A stretch of DNA of 64,000 nucleotides. It comes from Trichuris trichiura (taxonomy: Eukaryota > Nematoda > Enoplea > Trichinellida > Trichuridae). Under the pieces are notes generated by a model. That model saw only the letters and a program-made list of their open reading frames with translations, was not told where the DNA came from and searched no databases. The position numbers and the translations under genes are program-made. The stretch is from positions 1,066,001 through 1,130,000 of the forward strand of contig JBAJFE010000042.1 of the NCBI GenBank assembly GCA_037903355.1. The letters run 5' to 3'. Shown here piece by piece: positions 44,840 to 56,984 of this stretch (the first letter of the stretch is position 1; the number at the start of each line of letters is the position of its first letter).

Positions 44840-47800
44840 ATGGGTTCCAGAAAGATGCCTTTGATTTGGTACGGTTTCCTACTGACAATCTTATGGGGCA
44901 AAAACACCATAGGTAAGTGCTCTGGCTTCATCATACCATATACACTCATGCGTAAATGATAAATTTATGGGCTGAATGTAGCTCGGCTTTGCGTCGCAGC
45001 ACTTTGCTTCTTTGGGCGGCTACGGGGTACAGTGGTGCGGAATCCGGCTATCCCTTCGTAAGATGAAAAAATTTTTCCCTATTTAAACCTTGAAGCTGAT
45101 AGAAGCATCTTAAAACTCCAAGGATCTTCGTATTGAATTTCTAGTAGACTTCCTTCGCTGCACTGTAAAAGGCAATTATGAAATTGAAAGTACAAGCTGT
45201 TCCATCACTGCTCCATTTATGTTAGAGTCAAATGACTTTTCCAAAACGAGCCAAGGCCATCGAAGATCAAGGTATGCCTCTACGTAGCGAAAATTGCCTT
45301 TGCGTTTGCCCGCAAATTGCGTTAGGCGGGATAGCTTTAAGTTTGGATGACCTTTTCCCTTGAAGGACACTAATTATTCCGCTTGAACGAATAGCGGAGA
45401 AAAACCAGCAAGAAAGTTTTCGGAATCATTTGAAAAGCAGTTGGGCGTATAAGGGGCTTAGCTTTGCGAATCGTAGCGCCAACGTAACCCTGCGACAAAT
45501 TTTGGACGATATTCGTTAAATCTTCGCGCAACCTTTTTGGCTTAAACGTAGTAGCAAAGAGTATAAACCGGCAGTTATTAACAGTGGAAAAAATAGACAT
45601 TTTTTACTTTTGTTATTTTCCATTACGGGTATGCGTTGAAGTGTTTTTTAAGGTCCTTTCCATGCAAACGTAATATGATTTGCTTGCAGCGAGTTTTATT
45701 TAATCCGAGTCTTACTAAAGGACAATTACAAAAAGTTGCCTTCCTTTCCTACCTCGTTGAAAGAGACGGATAGAAACTTGCCTTTAGCATTTCTGAATAT
45801 TGGCAGTTTCTTATCAGCCTACAATGGTTTCACTTCCTGCGGAGCATTTTTTGCTTCTTAATAGCAAGCAGCGTCTGTGATTAACCAACAGATGAATAGG
45901 AAACCGCCATTGAATGGCCAATGAATCACTGAAACCATTATTGAATGTGGCCACGCGCGGCGCCACATGTAATTGTATATTGGGAGCAAAAGGAGTTTTA
46001 CCCCATTCAAACTCCTGCAAAGCAGTTCACTTGCCTTATTTGACTTTGTTTGACTTCAGTTTTAGTTGCAAATGGCATACTGCATTCTATAGTTATTAAT
46101 ACAAACCACATAAAAAGACCTAAGGTGGATGATATTTGTACTTTTAAAACTTAGCTACAAAAAGACGCTAACGCAAGCGTTAAAGCATTATTGGTTAGAA
46201 GAACGTCCATGAATGCGTAATTTGTTTCTAAAATTTGACAAAACCCTTCATGTGTATGAAACTGGAGCGCAGTTGCAACTTGTATTAAAATTAATCAGAG
46301 ACATTCGGTTGACTTTTGCCTTTGAATCATTGGATCGTAAAACCGAAAAAGCAGCGTAATCTTTTTCTATCACCGCGTCTGAGCTTAATCGCCGGCGTTT
46401 GAAAATATTTATTTATCGACTTGAAATCTTCAATTAATTGACCCTTGAAACGATGTAGTCACGGAGAGCACTTTTGATGAACCAAGTAAGAAAAGTAGCA
46501 TTTTGTTTTTTCATTTGTGAACTTAATCGTTTGCTTTCGACGGTGGCCTCGTTCAAACAGTTGTAAATGACCGACCGGCAAATTGCAATAGAAAACACAA
46601 AATCTTTTGTCACTTTTTGTGCCGCTCTTTAACCGTCTGAGTTGGAATGACAATGGAAAACTATTTTAACGCATATTTTCAAAGGAAGACACTTATTTCA
46701 TCCGAACGGAGGCAAAAGGAGACGTGCTTTCATTTGAGGGCAAAAGACTGCAGCTGGGTGGATTTTGAATTTAAAATACCAAGAGAAAAGGATATATAAA
46801 CTTGTGGTAGTAAATATGCAGGGAAGAACATACTTTCTTCTCCTTCGAATTAGAAAAGAACCCCTCAGCTGTGAAATTCACTGTAACGAGACGCGGTCTT
46901 TAGGTAACTTAGTCATTTTCTTTTATTTCATTTGTGTCCATCGCATGGACGATTATATAAAAATCAAATTGAAATTTAAAAATCTGTTGCCTTCCACTGA
47001 GCAGCACGAGACATGTTTCTCACATGACGAATGTTTCTATTTAGAATAGTAGTAGAAGCGTTGTTGGCGCTCATGCTTACAAACGCATCTGAAGCAAGAA
47101 TTTAGTATACTTGTTGAAAAACCTACGTAAGTTTTACGTGCTAAGACGGTTGATGACGTTTACCTATTTTGCTTAGGTCAGCGAAGCTAAGGGTCGGCAA
47201 TTGTAGTACAAACGAAGGTGCAGATAATTAGGACAAAAAACTTTGAATGCTCGATGATGCCGCGTAGAAGGTGTGACTGGGTGTTCTCGTTTCGTTAAAC
47301 GATTCCTGCAACCAGTAATCCGCACAAGCGTAAATGACCCACAGCTAGCAAATAGGCGGAAAGGCGCCGCTAAAAACAAGTGGTAAGTTGGCTAACAAAA
47401 ACAAACTTGTCAGGTGACGATCCATATAGGATTATGGAGTCGAAAATAAAACAAAAAGAAGGCTCAGTATATTTATTGCGATGAGATCTGCGTCGTTGTA
47501 AAATTTTATCCTCTGCACTTACGCGCCGAAAATTTGAACAACGTGTATAAGCGTCTATTAAGGGGATAGATGAACTTGCCTGTTCTGTGCAGCTCATTTT
47601 CCTGTTTTATATGTAAGATGACTAGCTAATATTGCAGAATTCAAAGCTTTAAGCACTGTTTCGCTCACTGAACAATGCAGCAGTAAACGCCATCGCTGGC
47701 AACGTACAGCTTTTAGGCAAACGAAAAAAGCAGACCTTATTTTGCTGGTGAATGTATCGAGCGACTAATTTTACTTGTCCTTAAGGCGGGAAGTTTCGTA

Positions 47801-50800
47801 ACGATGATGCAGAACAGCCTTTTCTTTCGAACGCTTTCTTTCTTTATTTTTTTAAAGATATGTTCATTCCATAGCTTTAGAAACTCGTTGTTTGCCAACT
47901 TAAGCAGAGAAAACCAATAACAAGAGCAGGCAGTTGGTCTGCCTACTATTACTGAGTGTTTTGTCGTTGATTTTGTCTCTTAATTAAGTTGCGAAATTGA
48001 CCTTTCTCAACATGGAGAAAATGAAAAAGGTTGGCAAAAAATATTGGTAATAAGAGAGCCCGTCATGGATGCCCGTTAAGTGACTTAATTCCCAGACAGT
48101 ATTGAATGGGTCCCATGTTTTGTGTGATACCATAAACTGACGGTCTGTCAATTTTTAGGCCAAACGGATAGCATGCAATGTCAGAGGAAAGGCGAAACTT
48201 GTTGGTGCGTTGATCATTTGACAGGAGTTGAGATTGAAGGCAGTCGAGTCCTTTTGAAGCAAGGGATACCTCTTTGCGGTCGTAAGTCACTGTACAGCCG
48301 GTTTGAACTTTCGCCGTCGAAACTAATCCAATATGCAGGTTTCGAAACGGAACTATACTATCTTAACTCAACGAACGCGTTCTGTACGGCTGCTGACGAG
48401 GCCAGAGTGAACCAATGCTTGGGCAACCTGTATGGTACTTTTTTGGACTTACCATATGCTCACTCAAATTTTAACCATTTACTATTTGCCAACTACGTTT
48501 TTCTGAGCGGGAAGCTGGACTTGGCATGCCGCCTTTTTGAAGACTACGATCAGTGCTCATCGAGTGCATTCAATGGTACGGCGTGCCGTCACTGCCAGCA
48601 TATTGTCTTCACGAGACTTTTTAACTATCTTTGTCGTCCAAGACACCTTGTCACCATCAAACAGCAAATATCATGTTTACAGGGCATTTTCATGGATGAA
48701 ACTTTTATACAATGTCAGCTGAGGCTATTGGATGAGCTAAAAGCCGTGCAGCAGCAGATTTTCGACCCTCAAAGACTATGTGCCATAAGGCTGCAGTTGC
48801 AAGTGTGCCTTCTCAAGCGCTTGCCTATGTATTGCGAACAGGATATGATTAAAATTCTGGGCGTTTTGCCCGAACGCGTTGTTGAGGGTCTGAACGTGTC
48901 CTGTGAAGGTTTTCTCTCTTTGAGCACAAAAGCGCCAGAAGTAAAGCCTTCCACTATAGCCATCGGCATGACTGACCTAACTGGTCGTGAGCTGCCAGGA
49001 AAGCTTGAAACGATTAGCCCAACTATGTTCTCTGCCACACCGACTAAAATGGAGGCAAGCGTAAGGACTACGGAAGAAGAAATGGTGAGCACAATCAGCG
49101 TTTCTAAAATACCTACGCCGTTTGTATTCACATCTCCCGGAGCCGAGCTGCTCCCGTCTGCAGTAGGCGAAACCAAGGTGCCGTCAATAAAACCAGTGAC
49201 CCGCCCTGAACTGAAGACCGAAGAAGGCATTACAATCACGGAATTGTACCCTACTCCATTGACTGAAGAAACCGGTAGAACTAAAATCGTTGAAACTGCT
49301 TCTACTGTTTCACCAGGACTATTCACAATAACGACCGCTCCCTCTGCTTTCGTCCCTACGGAGTTCGTGAAAGCAACTCCTGCAACACCTGAAATTACAC
49401 CAGCCTCAGTCATATTAAGCGCTTTTACTAGTGCCGAAGGCGCCGTCACTGCACCCGCTTATGTTTCAGCCACTGGGAGGCCACTTACGCCTGTTTCGGT
49501 GGAAACGTTTGAACCAGGGATGAAGGAGCCATTCAGAACGCCTCTTCCAACCATGGAAACGGCAGAGATGGGTATAGAACCAATGAAGAGTACTGCGGAA
49601 AGGATTGACGAAGTTGCGGCTGTGATTGCAGAACACAGCACAAGGCTTCCAAGCAAAGTCACAGAGCGCTTGTTTACTCCGGAATGGGAACGTACCCCTG
49701 CAACTGTACGCGCGCCTATATAGGTAATATGAATAGAAGGCTTTACGATTTTGAAAACTTTAAGGAATTACCTGAAGTAAAGAAGACTTTAGCCAGCGCA
49801 ACTCCAAGCGAGTTTCCAGCGTCCAGCGGTATATCGTCGAACGCTTCTTAAGCAATGGTTTATGCAAATTTGTTAAAGCACCTATCCGGACTGAACCGTT
49901 TGAACGTACTCCAACTTACAGAGTGTCCGAAGCAGCAACAGCTACGATTACGTATAAGCCTGGCGTGCCTTACGAAGGAACCCCTCCGTCAGTTCCCACC
50001 CTTTCTTCAGTGCTGCCTGAAATCACAGTTCGCACTGGTGTAACCGAACTAATGACTTGCAGGTAGCTGCCGCCACTGACAATCGTTCTTTAAGGTTGCC
50101 GAAACGCTGCCACCTGTGTCACCTTCTGTGAGAGTGCCAGTAACGGGAGAGATGCCTGAGACAGCTTTTGTTGAAGACAGAAGAACCAGCACAGTGCGTA
50201 TTAGCGAACCAACGGAGCGGCCTCACGAAGTGACCGAGGGAATTGGCACTTTCGCGGGTCCGTTAGGCGTTACAGTCAATCATTACGTGATACCCGTGGT
50301 GGATTCGCGAATTCATTTGGTCCCTTCTCCGATAGGGAAAAATGTCAGTGAGCTAATTGCTCCGTTGGACGTTGACTGCTCTGGCTATAATGTACGCTTC
50401 AAGTTTTGCTTTCGAACCCACTTCTACCCAGTGTCGCTCGGCCAGTTTACGGTAGAAAATCTGCTCAATAACACTTGGCATTGGCCCAAGTTGGCCGAAG
50501 TATGTCGACTATTTCACGACTATCTCAATTGCATGTACCAACCATCGCTCAATCCTATGGGTCTATGCGATCCGTTTGGCCATTCGGCTTTGGTAATAAT
50601 TTTTCAAACCCATTTTGACGCGCAGGTTAGCAAAAAATGTTTAGTGTGGCATGCTGAACGCCGTTTGTGAACGAGACGTAGCTACAGCGCTACATCTAAA
50701 TGGTCAATGCCTTTCTTCAATGCTTCGCAACGTGAGCTGGGCAAGTCAGTGTGTGGGCACTTTACTTGACTTTGTGCGCATCGTTCACTACCTGCCGATC

Positions 50801-52687
50801 AACGATGGTCATGTTTGCCAAAGGATACGCGATATGCATTCATGCATCAGCACGCTGGACTGAGCGGATGTGGCGAAGACTTGCAATTTGCCCTTGCAAA
50901 ATTGAAGCTAACTGGCCTTCAAGCGGAAACGTATCTGTGTGGCAAGTACTTGCTTGGACCTGTTTTCCGTGAGCAAGTTGATTGTGAGTCACATAATGAT
51001 AGTCAAAAGTGGCCGTATATGCTTGCAAAGTGTTTTTGCCGTAGGGTGGAATAGGCGTCGAGCAAATGACCTGCCTTTTGAGGAGCTCGGCTGCTTAGAG
51101 GAAAGGCGCAGAGTGCTGAGGAGCAACGTAGCGAGCGACCGTTACGTACCTCAGTGCAATCACAGAGGCTATTACAACTTGGTCCAATGCGACTATTCCA
51201 TTGGGCAATGCTGGTGCGTTGATGTTGAATCCGGTTTAGAGCAAGCTAAAAGTAGAAAGCCTGTAACGGAAGAAGTCGTCTGTGGAGGTGAAGCATATTA
51301 AAAATTCGGTTGATCACAGGAAATAATCCCGCGATTTCAGTTTGCTTTGTTCAGAAGGCACAACAGCTAAACGAGACTGACTCGAAGCAGTCGGTACCAA
51401 ACTGTCTGAATAGTGGCCTGTATGCGCCTTTGCAGTGCGATTTTGGTGCCTCGGAATGTTGGTGCGTGGATGAACGAACTGGTATAGAATTATTGTACAC
51501 TCGCGTGTATAAGAGTCCAAGGCTTCCCCGGTGTAACGGTAAGTTATTTATTTTCTAATAAAGCTAAGCGAGAACTAAAGAACATTAGAAAACGTTTCTG
51601 CAAAGCATGTTCGTCAGTAATTACGAAAAGGTGAAGTTTTTAAGGCTGAATGAAAACTGACCCCATCACTTCGTTGTTAAGTCCGCGAATGGGCTAACAC
51701 TTTTAGGCTCATAGAGGATAAATGGCGAAATTTTTTATTAATATCTCTTGCGTAGAAGCGTGTCTTGAAAAGAACGAAGAAACTTTAGTAAAGAAAATAA
51801 GTAGGCAGAATTGCGAAACAAAAGCTGACTTTAATAATAGTTTCATTAACGATTATAATTTCTTATCGGTCCCACCTCCGTACACAATTATGAAATTTTA
51901 CAAACCGATGCAGAAGTGATATACATAGTGCTTAACATTTGATCCTTTTAAGTAATATTAATTTTGAATCTTTTTATTTTATCATCTTTCGCTTTTCTAA
52001 AGGAAGTAGAATTTTTTTCGCCGTATTAATATTCAGCTGATAAAGTATCTATTGAGACGGTAAAATTTTTAACTTAAAATTATTTTATTCATCTTTCATA
52101 AGGGAGTCTTTTTAAGTTTGCATAAAACTTTCAATGTAACCGTTGCGGCAATTAGTTTTTTTGCCTCTTTCCTTGAAAGCAAATTCTCTAGCACGCCTTG
52201 CGAAAAGTTAACGATTTTCTACGAAACAGAGCTCACTAAGCGAAATTATGCTTTTATGAAAATCCTTACTTCGTATATTAAATGTTCGAGCTGTAAATAC
52301 TCTCGTGACGAGAGTACGAAAATGTGTCTCCATCTATGCAAAGTGGAACATCTTAGCATAACAGCGCATTCAATTGCTTTGTTTTTTTAGGGAATTATTT
52401 CCAAGCTTTTTGTTCTCTTAATTCTGTTAATTTTTCTGTACGATTTAGTGAGAAGCGAGTTCAGCTGTTCATGGATACCACCGAAGAAACGTTGTGCACC
52501 GGACGGTAGTGCACCGAAGCTCGTTTTACGTTGGTTCCGCGAAGGATGGAAGTGCGTACTCCGGCCGATTAGCTTCTGCCCACACGAGTCTCATCTACCG
52601 CCGTATACCTTCCGTTTCCAATCTGACTGCGAGGAAATGTGCCTCGGTCCATATGCTGCCAAACTCCCGGTCAGATACGTAGCATAA
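44840..52687 (+). CDS. Secreted thyroglobulin type-1 / Cys-rich / Kunitz-like mosaic protein
   Basis: Exons proposed: 44840-44912, 48159-49705, 49765-49828, 49879-50039, 50095-50625, 50645-50983, 51045-51287, 51320-51538, 52449-52687, about 1,138 residues. Order: signal peptide (KMPLIWYGFLLTILWG); half of a thyroglobulin type-1 domain (QCQRKGETCWCVDHLTG, ending PLCG); cysteine-rich module A; about 270 cysteine-free residues rich in Thr, Pro, Ser and Glu (mucin-like); module B; two full thyroglobulin type-1 domains (PQCNHRGYYNLVQC..CWCVD; PNCLNSGLYAPLQC..CWCVD); and a six-cysteine Kunitz-like end. Modules A and B share CRLFEDYDQC / CRLFHDYLNC and later cysteines; they recall nematode CPG4/DUF19-type cysteine domains, but I am not sure. 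Thyroglobulin type-1 domains often inhibit cysteine cathepsins or bind matrix. Oddities: exon 6 needs a 1-nt shift near 50845-50866, the first thyroglobulin domain lacks its first half, and the 49705/49765 and 50983/51045 joins are uncertain. Confidence 0.72.
44913..48158 (+). other. First intron of the Tg1 mosaic gene
   Basis: 3.2 kb between the signal-peptide exon and the exon starting with the second half of a thyroglobulin type-1 domain, both phase 1. A missing phase 1-1 exon carrying the first two cysteines would be expected here; I could not find one. No other gene recognised. Confidence 0.5.
51539..52448 (+). other. Last intron of the Tg1 mosaic gene
   Basis: 910 nt of AT-rich sequence between the last thyroglobulin exon (donor CG|GTAAGT) and the Kunitz-like exon (acceptor GATTTAG). 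No coding module recognised. Confidence 0.55.
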
Positions 52688-53561
52688 TCAGCGCTACCAG
52701 GGCTTTACAGGTATTATGTGCACAATCCATACACACTGCCATTTTTCAAGCGTGTTGCTGTGCCTTTCCAATCGCGTACTACTAGGCATGCAGTCAAAGA
52801 GATGAAGAGTGCTATAAGCATTATAAATTACGTTATCATGTTGTGTCGGTAGGAGTTTTATCACCTTACAGCAAGTGAATTTAATGTGTGGCCTAAGCTG
52901 CTTAAACTTACCTGGTTTTGAAAAACTACAATTGTCTTCAATGCTGTCCATTTGTTCTATCTTCCAGTAAGGCGATTATATTCAGCTGTTGAATGAGATG
53001 AAGTAGTCAGGAGTATGTAGAGCAAAATAGAATTAGTGGCGTACAAAGCTGAACGGGAAAAAATTGACTTGATTGAATTGGCTTTCAATCCATTTTGCTC
53101 TATAACCTTCTTAAAAGATTACAATTGTGAACAGTTCGCTAAGCTTAGTGCTGATTAACTCTGTCATAGAAGAGAAATGCCATTCTAAAAATTAATTCGT
53201 TTCTTGTCTCGTCAACAAGTAACTTTACTATGATTTTACTTGAACATTCCATCGCTAACTTCCGCTAGTAGCTCTGAATGCAATGAACCAGCCAGGATTC
53301 AGCCCCATTCATCAACCTGATGAAGGGAAATGTTTCAGCCACCAAACAGATGGCACCATTTGCAATGAATAGCCTTTCATTTGATGAAGGTTTGCCGTTG
53401 TCACCGTTTGAGCTAAGTCGACCAACTTAAGCATTCGTAGCGCAAAGCAATAATCCCATTTCTCAATCTGCGCTATCGAACCAACGAAATACAGCCTTTT
53501 TAAGTATGTTGTTGAGCATATCGGTAGCATAAGTTTCTTAACAATTTGATCCGTCGTCAGG

Positions 53562-53610
53562 GCTAAACATGAGTGGCGAAAAGAACGTATTTTCGCCACT
53601 TATGTTTAGC
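53562..53610. repeat. Near-perfect 21-bp inverted repeat, 7-nt loop
   Basis: Left arm 53562-53582 (starts GCTAAACATGAGTGGCG) and right arm 53590-53610 are reverse complements with one mismatch, separated by GAACGTA. The chance of such a palindrome is low. It could be a structured RNA, a cruciform site, a target-site or end of a small mobile element, or a terminator-like element for flanking transcription. Confidence 0.75.
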
Positions 53611-55280
53611 ACTAATGTCAAGACGAGGTTGCATTAAAAGCTGCCTTGTTGGAAGCTTCAATAAATAGCCTCAATTGGTATAGGAACTCGCAAATAGAGT
53701 CAGTGAATGTGAATTTTATTTTTGTGGGAAATTTAAATGATTAGCACAACTTCAACCGAGAATTCTTTCTTTCTTTTAAGTCAGAAGCAACGTCTTAACA
53801 GAACAGTAATTTGAAGCAAAGTGCAGCACCTAGTTTTAATGCAGCATGCAATTTAAACTGTTGTACCTTAAAATGCAGGTACCACCCGCTGTACTGTACT
53901 TGTTATTTTACGTACCTTGGCGTTGAGTCAGTATTTAGTCCAGTATGATTTAATTGCGGATTGAGAAATTAGTTTTCCTTGAATGTTCCCAATAGCAGTT
54001 GCTTTCTGGTGGTACTGATAGCATTTGTCTCCTGAAAGTCAGTAGCTCCAAACAGCAATTATGCGGCTGTTTTAAATTCGTCAACTGATACTAATTCTAA
54101 CTTGTTGGAATGCAACGGCGAGAAAGAATTAAGTGGCAATGATGTTATAGTGTTTTACATTTCTCTAAAGGGGTAAATACGTGTTGAGCGCAAATAGGTT
54201 TAGTAGAAATGTTTGTAACCCTTTGCGCCCGTGCAAAATATGAGACGGCACGAAGGGAACTGAAGGCAATGTGCATTGGCTAGTCTTAAGTGAAGCATCA
54301 ATAGACAGAAAATGGAACTTTCATCAGAATAGAAAATTTCTAACGTTTATTCCAGGGGTTCTCCATTGTACGCTCACTATTCTTGAATTGAGCCAATTGC
54401 TAATTCTCTGCCGCAAGAAGAAGACTTTGCCGTGTCACGAGATTCAAATCAGATCCGCTCATATTGATTTAATCGTAGCAGGGACGCTCTACAATTTCGT
54501 TTCTTTATGCACTGGCGCAAATTTGTAAAACTTTTGGGCAAACCGCTAATACCTCAATCAAGTCTTTGTCTGTATAGATTAACGACAGGATTGAACAAAG
54601 CGCGAATGGCGTGAACATTCGATTCTTTTCTCTTTCAGGAGACTTCACACGAAATGAACAGAAAGATTACAAAAATAAAAAAAGCCGACTTGCAAAGATT
54701 CACCTTTGAAAGCTATTAGTTAAAGCGGGAAACCTCCTCCAGTGAAAATCAGGAACATTCTTCTTAACTGCAATTTTTCTGCTATCCAACGGAAATATTT
54801 AAAATCTAATGCATTTAAGGATAGCAAAAAGTCAATACGCTGATTCTTCGGTCAAAAGCCTTTTAATATTAAATGACGAAGAAGAATAAGAACAAAATGT
54901 TTGAGAAAGCGCCCAGTTGCTAAAATTCCTATTAGTACTCTTAAATAAGATCAAATAGTTCATGCTGAAGCTTATTATATTACTTACATATGTAACATTT
55001 TTACTTCCGACGATTAATGTGGCTACAAACCTGTTTTGCTCGCTTAGATGTGGCTCAAGATTTTTACAGTTTCCAAACTGAGCTAATTTCAATGAACTGC
55101 GAAGCGTATCGTCAGGCGTGCATCTGTTTACAAATTCCAATGTCCTTAGAACTTCCAAACAGGTTGAAATATAATTAAGCAAGTTTAAATTATGCACAAA
55201 TCCCCTTGTTCATCTATCCGAACGGTTTTGCTAAATTATCTGAGCATTTTGCATAGACTTTTATTAAAATAGGATCCATC

Positions 55281-55499
55281 ATGGCTTCCGTAACCCAATT
55301 TGCTGAAGAACAAAGGCATGAGTAAGTAAAGCACGATCGTTTTTTCTCTAGAATAAACTGTTTTTCTTTTACAGGAAGCATCGATTATCATCCATCTCAG
55401 CTTATTACTCTGCTTCACCATCGAAAAAATTTCATTACTCCGAAAGGCATTTTTACCACTGCTTACGCTGGTTCAGTCCGTCGGAGCTCCCGTAGAAGA
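55281..55499 (+). CDS. Candidate two-exon small gene (weak)
   Basis: Met-initiated frame at 55281 (MASVTQFAEEQRHE) ends at a good donor (GA|GTAAGT, 55322-55323), and a T-rich acceptor (CTTTTACAG) lies about 55 nt downstream. Joined in phase, the product is about 53 residues ending SPSELP at a stop near 55499. The second exon also has another open frame (HPSQLITLLHHRKNF..) leading to a good donor (GAGGTATGT), so the true reading is unclear. No family recognised. Confidence 0.25.
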
Positions 55500-56955
55500 G
55501 GTATGTATTAAACTTCAAATGCCATTTGAATTAATCCTAATTATCAAGCTTGAAAGAGATTTGAAACGTTTTCATGTGCATTTCGTGGAGAATGATTAAC
55601 AGGCTGAAAACTAGAAAATAAGCATTACGAAAAGCGATTATTGCAACGCTCTTTTCCGTTGATGGATGGACTGAATTAGTTCTGTACACCACGCAAAAAT
55701 CGTAAGATAGAAGAAAGCCGGTAGAATTGAGGCAGGCAAATGGTAATGCTTTGCGTTTGAAGTTCAAGTGCAGCAACGTTGGCACGCTGCCAAAAAACGT
55801 GAGGTGACGCTTCTTAAAACTTGACTTGAAGTAGCGCAATAAGCTGATAGTTCTTTTTTAGGTTCGGGGCGGGTGGTTATTCGGGTGACGATTTCTCTCT
55901 TTAAAAAATTTGAAGCTATTGTTGCTTAAGTATTGGACAAACGTGAAAGAAAAAATTTGCATACTTTAACCTCGGACCAACATTAAGGTTTAAAGAAGTC
56001 CAAGCGTAGCTTCAACATTTTTTATATGGTAGTTTTTAGCCAAGCTACTTTGCAGTCAAGTGACAAGCATTACTGCGTACGATGTGCTGGATATTGTATC
56101 TAGTATACTTGTCATTGTTATGATTAATATAGAAGGAAATTTCGTTTTCAACGCTGTAACTAAATGGGAACAATTTAATAACGTCAGCTAAGTAAGTTGA
56201 ATATACAATGACCGACAAGAGTTGGAATGCTTTGGCCATTTTTATGCTTTTCTTGCGCGTCAGTGTTGACCACTGAACACAATCCGATCGCACTGTCACG
56301 CTTGAATCCAATATTGCTTAATGGAAGAAATGCCGTGAAGTACCATTCTAACGAGTCGGATTGAATTTTCTAGTACCCTCCACTGAAAATTGCTTCGATA
56401 GTTCATTTCGTAAATTTGTTTAGCCACAATCAACTCGTCTCGTTTAACCATTTTCGGCAAGCGCGAATTGGGCGTTGCAGACAAAATTGCTCATCTATGG
56501 TGTAGCCCGGGCTTCCGGTGCCGGCTGATCATTCGAACCTTTAAATACAGCCTCATCATTGATTGACAGACTGTGCTGATGATGGCAGCCGTCGTCTTCC
56601 CTCAGTGTCTTCTCTCCGCGCCAAAATAATAAACAGGCATACGCTTGCAAAGTTCCCACAACAGGCGTCTCTCCTTTGTGCATTAAATTTTTGGCACCCA
56701 CCCTAGGCGATTAGCTTGTTCAAGCTTTGGGCCGTTTCCGCCTCAAAGAATCGACAGCCCATGCACCAGACGTCAATCGATTAGGAGCTGATTCGCTTGT
56801 TTTTCAAAAGAATGGCACCAATGAGCAGAGTGCCTACATCGAGCATCAAATCACTGACAAGTTTACTTGGCACCCTTTACGCTCATTTGTATTCGAATCT
56901 GTTTATAGCTGTTTTGCACCAAGTGAAGAAAGTGCGTAATTGAGCAGGAGACTAT

Positions 56956-56963
56956 TATAAAAA
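56956..56963 (+). promoter_or_regulatory. TATA box of the Cys-loop receptor-like gene
   Basis: TATAAAAA, 29 nt before the first ATG (56985) and 50 nt before the second in-frame ATG (57006). With normal TATA spacing transcription would start near 56986, which favours the ATG at 57006. Confidence 0.45.
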
Positions 56964-56984
56964 CAAAGAAAACTACCTTGCAAG

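Larger units (their letters stand above)
52688..56984. other. Intergenic, nothing firmly recognised
   Basis: 4.3 kb. It contains a near-perfect 21-bp hairpin (53562-53610), a weak two-exon candidate (55281-55499) and several short frames of about 60-95 codons on the minus strand (53312-53599, 56045-56311, 56296-56484, 56495-56701) with no recognised domain. The frame at 56045-56311 includes an internal Met followed by a hydrophobic stretch (AFQLLSVIVYSTYLADV) that could be a signal peptide; too little to call a gene. Confidence 0.45.

Noticed and set aside
48769..49449. 226-codon open frame on the minus strand
   Set aside because: It is the shadow of the Thr/Pro/Ser-rich linker exon of the plus-strand Tg1 mosaic gene; low-complexity coding sequence often keeps the opposite strand open.
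53312..53599. 95-codon minus-strand frame next to the 21-bp hairpin
   Set aside because: Its start lies in the hairpin and no domain is seen; the hairpin itself is reported instead.
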